Assembly (NCBI RefSeq): GCF_039521385.1
Contig: NZ_BAAACG010000006.1
Coordinates: forward strand, 124,001 to 188,000
Length of the DNA stretch: 64,000 bases
Direction of reading: 5' to 3'
DNA from: Clostridium_F oceanicum
GTDB lineage: Bacteria; Bacillota; Clostridia; Clostridiales; Clostridiaceae
The translations under genes were made by a program, and so were the position numbers. Below the pieces are notes generated by a model that saw only the letters and a list, made by a program, of their open reading frames with translations, was not told the DNA's origin and did no database searches. This document shows, piece after piece, positions 18,036 through 27,883 of the stretch (positions within the stretch are counted from its first letter, which is position 1; every line of letters starts with the position of its first letter).

Positions 18036-20141
18036 ATGGTACATACTTTAAAAACTTCTGTAGCAGGAAGAGAAATGAAAGTAGAATATGGAAAAGTAGG
18101 TATGTTGTCTGATTGTGCTTTATTTATAAGTTATGGCGATACAGTAGTTATGGTCAACGCTAATGCTTCAAAAGAACCAAGAGAAGGAGTTGACTTTTTT
18201 CCATTAAGTGTTGAGTATGTGGAAAGATTATATTCTGTAGGTAAAATACCTGGAGGCTTTATAAAAAGAGAAGGTAAACCAACAGATACATCTATATTAC
18301 ATGCAAGAGCTATTGATAGACCTTTAAGACCATTATTTCCAAAAGGATATAGAAATGATGTTCAAATAGTAAATACAATAGTATCTGTAGAGCAAGATAA
18401 TCTTCCAGAAATTTTAGCTATAAATGGCTCATCTTTGGCATTATGCCTATCAAGTATTCCATTTGCTACACCAGTAGGTGCAGTTTCAGTAGGATTAGTA
18501 GATGGTGAATTTGTTTGCAACCCTACAGTGGAAGAAAGAGAAAAAAGCACTATGAGCTTAACAGTTTGTGCAACTAAAGATAGAGTTATGATGGTTGAAT
18601 CTGGCGGAGAAGAAATACCAGAAGATGTAATGTATGATGGTATAATATTTGGCTTTGAAGAATGTAAAAAAATTGTAGCTTTCCAAGAAAAGGCTATGAA
18701 AGAATTTGGAAAAGAAAAGGTTGAACCTAAATTATATAAAGTAGATGAAGAAATAGAAAAAGAAGTTAGAGAATTTGCTTTTGATATGGTTAAAGAAGCT
18801 ATGTATATCATAGATAAAGATGAAAGAAACGAAGCCATGGATAAAGTTAAAGAAAAAATTGAAGAAGAATTTGGTGAAAAGTATCCAGATGCTGGTGCTG
18901 ATATTAGTGATGTAGTATATAAAATGCAAAAAGAAGTAGTAAGAAATATGCTATTAAATGAACATAGAAGACCAGATGGAAGAGCTTTTGATGAAGTAAG
19001 ACCAATAAGCTGTGATGTATCATTACTTCCAAGAACTCATGGAACAGGTCTTTTTACAAGAGGATTAACTCAAGTTATGACAGTAGCAACTTTAGGTGCT
19101 GTAGGTGATTCTCAAACATTAGATGGTATTGCTGAAGAAGAATCTAAAACATATATGCATCATTATAACTTCCCAGCTTATAGTGTAGGGGATACTAGAC
19201 CTTTAAGAGGACCTGGTAGACGTGAAATAGGTCATGGAGCTTTAGCTGAAAGAGCATTAGAGCCATTAATTCCTTCACAAGAAGATTTTCCATATACTAT
19301 AAGATTAGTATCAGAAGTTTTAAGTTCTAATGGATCTACTTCTCAAGCAAGTGTTTGTGGTAGTACATTAGCATTATTAGATGCAGGTGTTCCAATAAAA
19401 AGACCAGCAGCAGGAATTGCTATAGGACTTATAACTAGTGAAGACTTATCTAAAGAAGAAATTTTAACTGATATTCAAGGATTAGAAGATTTCTTTGGTG
19501 ATATGGACTTTAAAGTTGCAGGAACTGAAGTTGGAATAACAGCTATCCAATTTGATACTAAAATACATGGTTTATCAGAAAAATGTATAAAAAATGCATT
19601 AACTGCAGCTAAAAAAGCTAGAATGAAGATATTAGGTATAATGGGCGAATGTATATCAGGACCAAAAGAAGAGTTATCTAAATACGCTCCAAGAACTGAG
19701 ACTATAAGTATAGATCCAGAAAAAATAAGAGACGTAATTGGTGCTGGTGGAAAAGTTATAAATAAAATAATAGCTGAAACAAATGTTAAAATCGAAATAA
19801 AAGACGATGGAAAAGTATTTGTAAGCTCTAGTGACGCAGAAGGTGTTAAAAAAGCTTTAGCTATAATAGAAAGCTTAACTAAAGATGTTAAGATTGGAGA
19901 AATCTATCTAGGAAAAGTTACAAAAACAACTAACTTTGGTGCTTTTGTAGAAGTTTTACCTGGAAAAGAAGGCTTAGTTCATATATCTAAGTTAGACTTT
20001 AAGAGGGTAAACAAAGTAGAAGATGTAGTTTCTGTTGGCGATGAAATATTGGTAAAAGTAACTGATATAGATAACCACGGAAGAGTTAACTTATCTAGAA
20101 AAGATGCTATAGCTAAAAAAGAAGAAGAAAAAGAAGATTAG
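18036..20141 (+). CDS. pnp: Polyribonucleotide nucleotidyltransferase (PNPase)
   Basis: A phosphorolytic 3'-5' exoribonuclease in mRNA decay. 701 aa, normal. Two RNase PH-like domains (about 10-145 and 310-530), joined by the all-alpha linker, then a KH domain (IRDVIGAGGKVINKI near 565) and an S1 domain (GKVTKTTNFGAFVEVLPGKEGLVHISKL near 626-653). ATG after GAGGAGGT. RNase Y, its likely partner in mRNA turnover, is encoded at 30081. Confidence 0.98.
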   Translation: MVHTLKTSVAGREMKVEYGKVGMLSDCALFISYGDTVVMVNANASKEPREGVDFFPLSVEYVERLYSVGKIPGGFIKREGKPTDTSILHARAIDRPLRPLFPKGYRNDVQIVNTIVSVEQDNLPEILAINGSSLALCLSSIPFATPVGAVSVGLVDGEFVCNPTVEEREKSTMSLTVCATKDRVMMVESGGEEIPEDVMYDGIIFGFEECKKIVAFQEKAMKEFGKEKVEPKLYKVDEEIEKEVREFAFDMVKEAMYIIDKDERNEAMDKVKEKIEEEFGEKYPDAGADISDVVYKMQKEVVRNMLLNEHRRPDGRAFDEVRPISCDVSLLPRTHGTGLFTRGLTQVMTVATLGAVGDSQTLDGIAEEESKTYMHHYNFPAYSVGDTRPLRGPGRREIGHGALAERALEPLIPSQEDFPYTIRLVSEVLSSNGSTSQASVCGSTLALLDAGVPIKRPAAGIAIGLITSEDLSKEEILTDIQGLEDFFGDMDFKVAGTEVGITAIQFDTKIHGLSEKCIKNALTAAKKARMKILGIMGECISGPKEELSKYAPRTETISIDPEKIRDVIGAGGKVINKIIAETNVKIEIKDDGKVFVSSSDAEGVKKALAIIESLTKDVKIGEIYLGKVTKTTNFGAFVEVLPGKEGLVHISKLDFKRVNKVEDVVSVGDEILVKVTDIDNHGRVNLSRKDAIAKKEEEKED

Positions 20142-20148
20142 AAAATAG

Positions 20149-20169
20149 AAGGGCATGATTGCCTTTTTA
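20149..20169 (+). terminator. Terminator after pnp
   Basis: AAGGGC (20149-20154) pairs with GCCTTT (20161-20166, one G-U), followed by a long T-rich run. Confidence 0.7.
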
Positions 20170-20210
20170 TTTTTTTATATGTTGTATTATATATTTTAGG
20201 AGGAAATGTA

Positions 20211-21512
20211 GTGTATAATTTGATTAAACTAAATAATGGTTTAAGAATAGTTCTAGAAAATATAGACTATGTAAAATCTGTTAGTGTAGGTATGTGGATA
20301 GAAAATGGTTCAAGAAATGAAAACAGAGATAACAATGGTATTTCTCATTTTATTGAACATATGATGTTTAAAGGAACAGAAAATAGAAATGCTTTTGAAA
20401 TAGCAGATTGTATAGAAAGCATAGGGGGACAAATTAACGCCTTTACAGGTAAAGAGGCTACTTGTTACTATGTTAAAATATTAGATTCACATATAGATTT
20501 AGCTTTAGATGTTTTATCTGATATGATTTTTAATAGTAAAATGTTAAAAGAAGATATTGAAAAGGAAAAAGGAGTAATCATAGAGGAAATAAATATGAAT
20601 GAAGATTCTCCAGAAGATGTTCTTTCAGATTTACATAGCAGTGCAATATGGGGAGAAGATCCAGTTTCTTATCCTATATTAGGAACTATTGATACTGTAA
20701 AATCATTTACTAGAGAAGAAATAGTAGATTATATGAATAGATACTATATACCAGAAAATTCAGTTATATCTATATGTGGTAATTTTGATACTAGTAAAAT
20801 TCAGAATATGGTAGAAAAATATTTTGGAAGCTGGAAATCAGATAAAAATAAAAAAATAACTACATATTCTAATCCTAAGACATTTAATAGTAATCTTTTT
20901 AAAAAGAAAAATATAGAGCAATTACATATAAGTTTAGGTATGCCAGGTGTAGAACTTGGTAATGATCTTGTGTATCCTATTATTTTGGCCAATAATATTT
21001 TAGGAGGAGGAGCTTCTTCTATATTATTTCAAAAATTGAGAGAAGAAAAAGGATTTTGTTATAGCATATATTCTTATATGTCTTCTTTAAACAATACTGG
21101 TGTTAATGTTGTTTATGCAGGTTTAAATCCTAAGTATGCAGAGAATGCAATTTATCTAATAAAAGAAGAAATTAATAACTTTTATAAAAAAGGTATAAGT
21201 AAAGAAAAATTAATTAAAGCTAAAGAGCAATTAAAAGGTGGATATATATTAGGAATAGAAAGCACAAGCAGCAGAATGTTTAATAACGGTAAATCTGTTT
21301 TATTTTTAAATAGGATAAATAAGCCAGAAGATATTATAAATAAAATAGATGCAATAAATGAAGATAGTATAAGAGAAGCTATGGATATAGTTTATTCAAA
21401 GGGAATTTTAAATTCAGCCTTTGTAGGAGAAAATTTAGATTTAGATAAAATAACTAATATTATAGAAAAAAGTTCATATTCTTTTAAACAATCTAAGAAG
21501 AATTTCATATAA
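20211..21512 (+). CDS. M16 family zinc peptidase
   Basis: Insulinase/processing-peptidase-like cytosolic metalloprotease. The inverted zinc motif HxxEH is HFIEH at residues 46-50, with the third ligand glutamate expected in EEINMNEDSP near 125. 433 aa, the typical single-chain bacterial YmxG form that lies beside pnp in Firmicutes. GTG start with AGGAGG 7-8 nt upstream. Peptide substrates are unknown. Confidence 0.93.
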   Translation: MYNLIKLNNGLRIVLENIDYVKSVSVGMWIENGSRNENRDNNGISHFIEHMMFKGTENRNAFEIADCIESIGGQINAFTGKEATCYYVKILDSHIDLALDVLSDMIFNSKMLKEDIEKEKGVIIEEINMNEDSPEDVLSDLHSSAIWGEDPVSYPILGTIDTVKSFTREEIVDYMNRYYIPENSVISICGNFDTSKIQNMVEKYFGSWKSDKNKKITTYSNPKTFNSNLFKKKNIEQLHISLGMPGVELGNDLVYPIILANNILGGGASSILFQKLREEKGFCYSIYSYMSSLNNTGVNVVYAGLNPKYAENAIYLIKEEINNFYKKGISKEKLIKAKEQLKGGYILGIESTSSRMFNNGKSVLFLNRINKPEDIINKIDAINEDSIREAMDIVYSKGILNSAFVGENLDLDKITNIIEKSSYSFKQSKKNFI

Positions 21513-21588
21513 TATATTTTGTAATAACTTCTAATTTTTTATCATAGTAATCAGTATAAATAATGTGATAAAATCTAGGAGGATTATT

Positions 21589-21861
21589 ATGGATGATAAT
21601 ATAAAATATTATAGTGACATGGAGAGATATGAAATAATAAATGTTAATGATGGAGATAAATATGGATTTTTAGGTCAAAACGACGTAGTAATAGATGAGG
21701 ATGGAAATTTAAAACTTTTAATAATAAACGAAAATAAAAGTAAATTTGGATTATTTGCTAAAAATCAATTTTTGGAAGTTCCTTGGGATCTAGTGAAAAA
21801 GATAGGGTCAAGAACAATAATATTAGACGCTGAAAGCGAGGATATAAAAAAAGCTCGTTAA
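21589..21861 (+). CDS. YlmC/YmxH-family PRC-barrel protein
   Basis: A 90-aa protein with a PRC-barrel fold, a family conserved in spore formers. It has the pattern YSDMERYEIINVNDG...LKLLIINE and ends with VPWDLVKKIGSRTIILD. The ATG at 21589 has AGGAGG 7 nt upstream; an ATA-starting extension to 21565 is not supported. It lies between the M16 peptidase and aspartokinase as in other clostridia. Function is not established, though sporulation links are reported for the family. Confidence 0.85.
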   Translation: MDDNIKYYSDMERYEIINVNDGDKYGFLGQNDVVIDEDGNLKLLIINENKSKFGLFAKNQFLEVPWDLVKKIGSRTIILDAESEDIKKAR

Positions 21862-21873
21862 GGAGTTGGATGA

Positions 21874-23079
21874 ATGATGAAAATATTAGTACAAAAGTTT
21901 GGAGGAACATCTGTATCAGATGAAAAAAGAAGAAAACTAGTAGTTAAAAAGATAATTAAAGCAAAAAAAGAAGGTTATTATCCTGTAGTTGTTGTGTCTG
22001 CCATGGGTAGGAAAGGACAACCTTATGCTACAGATACCTTAAGAAGTTTAGTTGGAGATGAATTTTTAGGACAAAATATATTAGCTTCAGATTTACTTAT
22101 GAGTTGTGGAGAACTTATAAGTACTGTAGTTATGAGTAAAGAACTATATAAAAGTAAAATAAATGCAGTGCCACTTATGGGTGGTCAAGCTGGAATAGTC
22201 ACAGATAAAGAATTTAATAATGCCTCTGTAATTAGAGTAGAAACAAATAAAATATTAGATTTATTAAAAGAAGACAAGGTTCCAATAGTTGCAGGATTTC
22301 AAGGACAAAGTGAAGATGGATTTATAACAACTTTAGGAAGAGGCGGAAGTGATGTTACTGCAGCACTTTTAGGAGCAGCACTTAATGCTAAAAGCGTTGA
22401 AATATATACAGATGTAGATGGAATAATGACTGCAGATCCTAGAATAGTTTCTGATGCATCTTTAATAGAAGAAATAAGTTATAATGAAGTATTTCAATTT
22501 GCAGATCAAGGAGCTAAAGTAATACATCCAAGAGCTGTAGAAATTGCTATGAAATCTAATATACCTTTAGTAATTAAAAATACTTTAACAGACTGCGATG
22601 GAACTACTATAAGCAGTGTAGGAAATAGTAATTCTAAAAATGTAATAACTGGAATCACACATATGAGCGATAGAATGCAAGTAAATGTTCAACTAAAAGA
22701 TAATAGTGAAAATAAAAGTTATAGAAGGCTATTTAATATATTAGCAGATAACTTTATAAGTATAGATTTAATTAACGTATTTCCAACTGAAAAAATATTT
22801 ACTATAGATGATAAAGATTTTGATAAATTTGAAGCTTTAATGAAAGAAAAAGATCTTAAATATTCTTATGTTAAAGGATGTAGTAAAATTGCTATAATAG
22901 GAAGTAGAATGAGAGGAATTCCAGGTGTTATGGCAAAAATATTAAATGCTTTATCAAGAGGAGATATTGAAGTTTTACAAACTGCAGATTCTCATACTAC
23001 TATATGGTGTTTAGTTCCAGGAGAAGATACTAAAAAAGCTATAAAAGTATTGCATGATGAATTTGAATTAGGTGTATAA
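21874..23079 (+). CDS. Aspartate kinase
   Basis: Phosphorylates aspartate, the first step to lysine, threonine, methionine and diaminopimelate/dipicolinate. KFGGTS kinase motif at residues 8-13, GRGGSDVTA near 157, and two C-terminal ACT domains (about 265-400) for feedback control. 401 aa. Placement near ymxH and a ClpP-like gene matches the dapG locus of Bacillus, so a sporulation/cell-wall isozyme is likely. ATG with AAGGAG 7 nt upstream; a second ATG follows directly. Confidence 0.93.
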   Translation: MMKILVQKFGGTSVSDEKRRKLVVKKIIKAKKEGYYPVVVVSAMGRKGQPYATDTLRSLVGDEFLGQNILASDLLMSCGELISTVVMSKELYKSKINAVPLMGGQAGIVTDKEFNNASVIRVETNKILDLLKEDKVPIVAGFQGQSEDGFITTLGRGGSDVTAALLGAALNAKSVEIYTDVDGIMTADPRIVSDASLIEEISYNEVFQFADQGAKVIHPRAVEIAMKSNIPLVIKNTLTDCDGTTISSVGNSNSKNVITGITHMSDRMQVNVQLKDNSENKSYRRLFNILADNFISIDLINVFPTEKIFTIDDKDFDKFEALMKEKDLKYSYVKGCSKIAIIGSRMRGIPGVMAKILNALSRGDIEVLQTADSHTTIWCLVPGEDTKKAIKVLHDEFELGV

Positions 23080-23120
23080 ATCTTCCTTAAAAAATTAGAT
23101 ATATAAAAATAAATGAATAC

Positions 23121-23160
23121 TCTCTCTACCATATGAGCAAAATAATCATATGGTAGGAGG
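23121..23160 (+). promoter_or_regulatory. Hairpin that buries the ribosome site of the next gene
   Basis: CTACCATATGA (23126-23136) pairs perfectly with TCATATGGTAG (23146-23156). With one bulged base, the flanking CTC (23122-23124) can also pair with GAG, so the GGTAGGAGG ribosome site is held in the stem. This looks like a translation-level switch. Confidence 0.55.
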
Positions 23161-23167
23161 GAATTTC

Positions 23168-23851
23168 ATGTCAGATGAGAAAAAAAATATTGAAAAAGAA
23201 AAAAGAGAATCAATAAAAGAGTTAGGTACTTTAAATGATTTACCTAAACAAGAAGATAGAATACAAGTGTTACCTATAATAGGCCAAATTGAAGGGCATA
23301 TGGCAGTATCACCTCAAACTAAGGCCACCAAATATGAACATATAATTCCGCAACTTATAGCACTTGAGACTTCTAAAACAGTAGAAGGAGTTTTTATAAT
23401 ATTAAATACAGTAGGTGGAGATGTTGAAGCAGGTCTTGCTATATCTGAAATGATAAGAAGTTTAAGTAAGCCTACAGTATCTCTTGTTATAGGTGGAGGT
23501 CATTCTATAGGAGTGCCTTTAGCTACTTCAGCAGATTATTCATTTATATCTCCTACAGCAACTATGATAGTTCATCCTATAAGAATGAATGGATTAGTTA
23601 TAGGTGTTCCTCAAACTTTTGATTATTTTAAAAAGATGCAGGAGCGTATATTAGAATTTATAGTAAGAACTTCAAAAATAGATAAAAAAACTTTAGAAGG
23701 CTTTATGCTTAAGACAAATGATTTGTTAAATGATATGGGAACTATATTAATTGGAAAACAAGCAGTTGATTGTGGTATTATAGATGAAGTTGGTGGTATA
23801 AGCAAGGCTTTAAAGAAATTGGATAGTTTGATAGAGGAAAATAATAAGTAA
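23168..23851 (+). CDS. ClpP-like serine protease (TepA family)
   Basis: A 227-aa protein of the ClpP/crotonase fold, related to TepA/YmfB of Bacillus. A signature stretch GGDVEAGLAISEMI is followed by GGGHSIGVPLATSADY holding the likely nucleophile serine, then HPIRM with the likely histidine. The ATG at 23168 has GGAGG at a normal distance; the ATG at 23150 lies inside the upstream hairpin. It stands just before ftsK/spoIIIE, as in other Firmicutes. Substrate unknown; germination/spore-protein processing has been suggested for the family. Confidence 0.88.
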   Translation: MSDEKKNIEKEKRESIKELGTLNDLPKQEDRIQVLPIIGQIEGHMAVSPQTKATKYEHIIPQLIALETSKTVEGVFIILNTVGGDVEAGLAISEMIRSLSKPTVSLVIGGGHSIGVPLATSADYSFISPTATMIVHPIRMNGLVIGVPQTFDYFKKMQERILEFIVRTSKIDKKTLEGFMLKTNDLLNDMGTILIGKQAVDCGIIDEVGGISKALKKLDSLIEENNK

Positions 23852-23857
23852 TTATAA

Positions 23858-23883
23858 GCCATAGAATTTTAAAATTCTATGGC
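23858..23883. terminator. 26-bp perfect palindrome acting as terminator
   Basis: GCCATAGAATTTT (23858-23870) is directly followed by its reverse complement (23871-23883). It lies just after the ClpP-like gene, with a modest T-rich tail. Its last three bases begin a GGCAC...GTGCC repeat. Confidence 0.6.
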
Positions 23884-23967
23884 ACTTTAATGCTTTTATA
23901 AGTAAAATATTTCTTTGTTTTTTATAAAATCAATATTTTTTCTTTTAGAATTTTATTTAAATGTGCC
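23881..23967. repeat. Dispersed repeat with GGCAC...GTGCC ends, copy 2
   Basis: 87 bp beginning GGCACTTTAAT and ending ATTTAAATGTGCC, i.e. imperfect terminal inverted repeats around an AT-rich centre. Confidence 0.5.
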
Positions 23968-24065
23968 TTAATGAGAATTTTCTATTAACAAACATATCTT
24001 TGATATTTTAATAGAAAGGAATAATTAATTTTAGTGTAGAATTTATATAAGGAGGTGGATGAAAA

Positions 24066-26399
24066 GTGGCGAAAAAAACAAGAAGAAAAACTAAAAATAC
24101 TAAAGAAAATAATAAATCTAAATTAAAAGGAAGTAATGATATAAATGGAATAATACTTATTTGTTTAGGGATTTTTGTGCTCTTTAGTGTATTTGCATCT
24201 AATTCTATGGGAATAGTAGGTGTTTTTATAAAAAAGATACTTATAGCCATGGTAGGCTTAGGCGCTTTAACATTTCCAATTCTTATGATATTTATAGGAG
24301 TATGTATTATATCTAAAAAGAATAAAATTAATTTTAATTCTAAGTTTTATGGAATAGTTATATTTTTAGTTACAACCTTATTGCTTATACAGATGGTTTT
24401 ACTTGAAGAATATGATGGAAATAATGTTGTACAAGTTATGGAAAACTTTTATAACAGTAAAGATATCATTCATGGAGGACTTTTATCTTATTCTTTAGAT
24501 AAACCACTTTTTAAACTTTTTGGAAGTGTAGGATCTTATATAATATTTTTATGTCTTTATATAATATCTTTTATATTAATATTCCAAGTTTCTTTAAGTA
24601 GCGTTTTTAAAGGAGTAAATTCAAAATCTAAAGATTTTACTAAGAAAATTAATGTTAAAGATGGCTCCGAAGATAAAAAAGAAAAAATGTATAGTGAACC
24701 TAATTATAAGGATGATGAAGACAGTAAGAAAGATAAATTTATAAAAAATGTTACTAATAAAATTAAAATTTTAGATTTTATGAAATCTAAAGATGATATA
24801 GAAGACTCTAGGGATAAAGATAAGAAAGAAGAAATAAATATAGTAGACAGTAGTGAAGACACAAATAGTAGAGAAAGCAGTAATATGCCTTTAGAAGATG
24901 CTGTGTCTATTGATGAGGAATTAAATAAAAAATTAGATCATGAAAGTAAAAACCCTATTGTAGATTATACATATCCAGGCTTAGAACTTTTAAAGGAAAA
25001 TAATAAGTCTAAACTTGGTAAACAGGATAAACAAGAATTATTAGAAAATGCTAATAAATTAGAAGAAACATTAAGTAGTTTTGGTGTAGAGGCTAAAGTA
25101 ATTCAAGTAAGTAAAGGTCCATCAGTTACTAGATTTGAACTTCAACCAAGTGTTGGTGTTAAAGTTAGCAAAATTGTTAATTTAGCAGATGATATAGCTT
25201 TAAATTTAGCAGCTTCAGCAGTTAGAATAGAAGCTCCAATACCAGGTAAATCAGCTGTTGGTATTGAAGTTCCAAACAAAGTTTTAACTCCTGTATATTT
25301 AAGAGAAGTTATAGAATCAGATAAGTTTACAAACTTTAATAAGGGGCTAGCCTTTGCTCTTGGAAAAGATATAAGTGGAAATTGTGCAGTGGCAGATATT
25401 GCAGGAGCTCCCCATCTTTTAATTGCAGGAGCTACAGGTTCTGGTAAAAGTGTATGTATAAATTCACTTATACTTAGTATTTTATATAAATATTCACCAG
25501 AGAACGTAAAACTTCTTATGATCGATCCTAAGGTAGTAGAACTTAGTATATATAACGGAATACCTCATCTTTTAATACCCGTTGTTACTGACCCTAAGAA
25601 GGCAGCAGGAGCTTTAAATTGGGCTGTAAATGAAATGGATAAAAGATACGAACTTTTTGCTCAAAACAATGTTAGAAGTATAGAAAGCTATAATAAATTA
25701 TATGAAAAAGGTAAAATAGATAATAAACTTCCATATGTGGTTATTATAATAGACGAACTTGCAGATCTTATGATGGTATCAGCAAGTGATGTGGAAAATT
25801 ATATAGCAAGACTTGCACAAAAGGCTAGAGCGGCAGGAATGCATCTTGTAATTGCAACTCAAAGGCCATCAGTAGATGTAATAACTGGTATGATAAAGGC
25901 AAATATACCTTCTAGAATATCCTTTGCAGTATCAAGTTCTATAGATTCTAGAACAATACTAGATATGTCTGGTGCAGAAAAGCTTTTAGGAAAAGGAGAT
26001 ATGTTATTTTTCCCATCAGGAGATTCAAAACCTACTAGAATACAAGGAGCTTTTATTTCTGAAAGTGAAGTAGAAAAAGTTGTTGAAAATATAAAGAAAA
26101 GTCAAGGAGAAGCAGACTATAGAGAAGAAATAATAGATAAAATAGATACAGCAACTAATGTATCTAATGGAGAAGAAGATGAACTTTTAGGAGAGGCTAT
26201 AAAAATAACAGTTAACCAAGGTAAAATTTCAGCTTCCTTTATACAAAGAAGATTAAAAGTAGGATATAATAGGGCAGCTAGAATTATAGAACAGATGGAA
26301 GATAGAGGGATAATATCTCAAAGGGAAGGTAATAAAGCAAGACAGGTTGTTATAGATGAAAATGACCCTATTTATGGAAAGTATTTTGATAAAAATTAA
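24066..26399 (+). CDS. ftsK: DNA translocase FtsK/SpoIIIE
   Basis: A membrane-anchored motor that pumps double-stranded DNA through the septum in division or sporulation. 777 aa. Four N-terminal membrane helices (about residues 25-185), a variable Lys/Asp/Glu-rich linker (about 195-295), alpha-beta motor domain with Walker A GATGSGKS near 456, Walker B VVIIIDELADL near 560, and a C-terminal winged-helix gamma domain (about 710-777) that reads KOPS/SRS-type sites. GTG start after AAGGAGGTGG. Whether it serves vegetative division, sporulation or both cannot be told. Confidence 0.95.
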   Translation: MAKKTRRKTKNTKENNKSKLKGSNDINGIILICLGIFVLFSVFASNSMGIVGVFIKKILIAMVGLGALTFPILMIFIGVCIISKKNKINFNSKFYGIVIFLVTTLLLIQMVLLEEYDGNNVVQVMENFYNSKDIIHGGLLSYSLDKPLFKLFGSVGSYIIFLCLYIISFILIFQVSLSSVFKGVNSKSKDFTKKINVKDGSEDKKEKMYSEPNYKDDEDSKKDKFIKNVTNKIKILDFMKSKDDIEDSRDKDKKEEINIVDSSEDTNSRESSNMPLEDAVSIDEELNKKLDHESKNPIVDYTYPGLELLKENNKSKLGKQDKQELLENANKLEETLSSFGVEAKVIQVSKGPSVTRFELQPSVGVKVSKIVNLADDIALNLAASAVRIEAPIPGKSAVGIEVPNKVLTPVYLREVIESDKFTNFNKGLAFALGKDISGNCAVADIAGAPHLLIAGATGSGKSVCINSLILSILYKYSPENVKLLMIDPKVVELSIYNGIPHLLIPVVTDPKKAAGALNWAVNEMDKRYELFAQNNVRSIESYNKLYEKGKIDNKLPYVVIIIDELADLMMVSASDVENYIARLAQKARAAGMHLVIATQRPSVDVITGMIKANIPSRISFAVSSSIDSRTILDMSGAEKLLGKGDMLFFPSGDSKPTRIQGAFISESEVEKVVENIKKSQGEADYREEIIDKIDTATNVSNGEEDELLGEAIKITVNQGKISASFIQRRLKVGYNRAARIIEQMEDRGIISQREGNKARQVVIDENDPIYGKYFDKN

Positions 26400-26463
26400 T
26401 TATTAAAGATAAATATATTTTATAGTACTTGTAAAATAATTAAAGTAGTTTTAAAATAGTTTT

Positions 26464-26511
26464 TAGGCATGTAAAAATAAATAATAAATTTATTTTTATG
26501 CTTTTAGGCAC
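26464..26511. repeat. Dispersed repeat, palindromic copy 3
   Basis: AGGCATGTAAAAATAAAT pairs with its inverse AATTTATTTTTATGC and ends in another AGGCAC. Located between ftsK and rimO. Confidence 0.5.
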
Positions 26512-26545
26512 TAATTTTAAATAACTTTAGGAGGGCAAATAGTAA

Positions 26546-27883
26546 GTGAATAAGTTTAAAGTGGCACTAATAAGTTTAGGTTGTGACAAGAATAGAATAG
26601 ATTCAGAAATAATGCTTAGTAATTTAAATGGAGAAGGAGTTATAGTAGAGGATCCTAAAGAAGCAGATGTAGTCATTGTAAACACTTGTGGGTTCATTGA
26701 AGAATCAAAGCAACAATCGATAAATACTATTTTAGAGATGGCAGAATATAAAAAAAGTTATAATTGCAAGGTTTTAATAGCTACCGGTTGTTTAACTCAA
26801 AGGTATAAAGAAGATATAGAAAAACTTATACCAGAGATAGATATAATTTTAGGAGTTAATGATTATGATAAGCTTTTAGATAGTATAAAAAGATTTATAA
26901 AAAAAGGAGATAAGAGTTTTTATTATAATTATAGTGATAAAGTTATAAATGAAGGAAGAAGAATTTTAACTACTCCATCCTATTCTTCTTATGTAAGGAT
27001 AGCAGAAGGTTGTAATAATTTTTGTACATACTGTATTATCCCTAAAATAAGGGGTAAATATAGAAGTAGAAAGAAAGAAAACATATTAAAAGAAGTAGAA
27101 AATTTAGCATCTCAAGGAGTAAAAGAAATAATACTTATAGCTCAAGACACTACTATGTATGGAATAGATTTATATGGTAAAAAAATTTTACCAGAGCTTT
27201 TAAGAGATATTTCAAAAGTAGAAGGTGTAGAGTGGATAAGAATACTTTATTGTTATCCAGAAGAAATAACAGATGAACTTGTAAAAGAAATGGCAGATAA
27301 CAAAAAAGTCTGTAAGTACTTAGATATTCCTATTCAGCATATAAGTAATAATATATTAAAAAGAATGGGAAGAAAAACTAACAAAGAGGCAATATTAAAC
27401 ATAATAGAAAAACTTAGAGAAAACATAGAAGGTATAACTTTAAGAACTTCTTTAATTGTAGGATTCCCAGGAGAAACTAAGGAAGATTTTGAAGAACTTA
27501 AAGATTTTATAAAAGATACAAAACTTGATAAAGTTGGAGTTTTTAAATATTCAAAAGAAGAAGGAACACCAGCAGCTATTATGGAAAATCAAATAGATGA
27601 AGAAGTAAAAGAAAAAAGAGAAGAAGAAATAATGATACTTCAACAAGGGGTTTCAAGAGATATAAATAGCGATAAAATAGGAAAATGCTATGATGTATTA
27701 GTAGAAGAATTTAAAGATAATATGTGGTATGGAAGAAGCTTTGAAATGTCACCAGAAATTGATGGAGATATATCTTTTAAAGGTAATAAAGATATAAAAA
27801 TTGGTGATATAATTAAAGTTATGATAACTCATGCTTTAGAATATGATTTAATAGGAGTTGTTCAGGATGAATCTTGCAAATAA
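26546..27883 (+). CDS. rimO: Ribosomal protein S12 methylthiotransferase
   Basis: A radical-SAM enzyme that adds a methylthio group to an aspartate of ribosomal protein S12. N-terminal UPF0004 domain with three cluster cysteines (LGCDKN, NTCGF, ATGCL), radical-SAM CNNFCTYC near residue 156, C-terminal TRAM domain. 445 aa. GTG start with AGGAGG upstream. Its last 17 nt overlap pgsA. Confidence 0.94.
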   Translation: MNKFKVALISLGCDKNRIDSEIMLSNLNGEGVIVEDPKEADVVIVNTCGFIEESKQQSINTILEMAEYKKSYNCKVLIATGCLTQRYKEDIEKLIPEIDIILGVNDYDKLLDSIKRFIKKGDKSFYYNYSDKVINEGRRILTTPSYSSYVRIAEGCNNFCTYCIIPKIRGKYRSRKKENILKEVENLASQGVKEIILIAQDTTMYGIDLYGKKILPELLRDISKVEGVEWIRILYCYPEEITDELVKEMADNKKVCKYLDIPIQHISNNILKRMGRKTNKEAILNIIEKLRENIEGITLRTSLIVGFPGETKEDFEELKDFIKDTKLDKVGVFKYSKEEGTPAAIMENQIDEEVKEKREEEIMILQQGVSRDINSDKIGKCYDVLVEEFKDNMWYGRSFEMSPEIDGDISFKGNKDIKIGDIIKVMITHALEYDLIGVVQDESCK

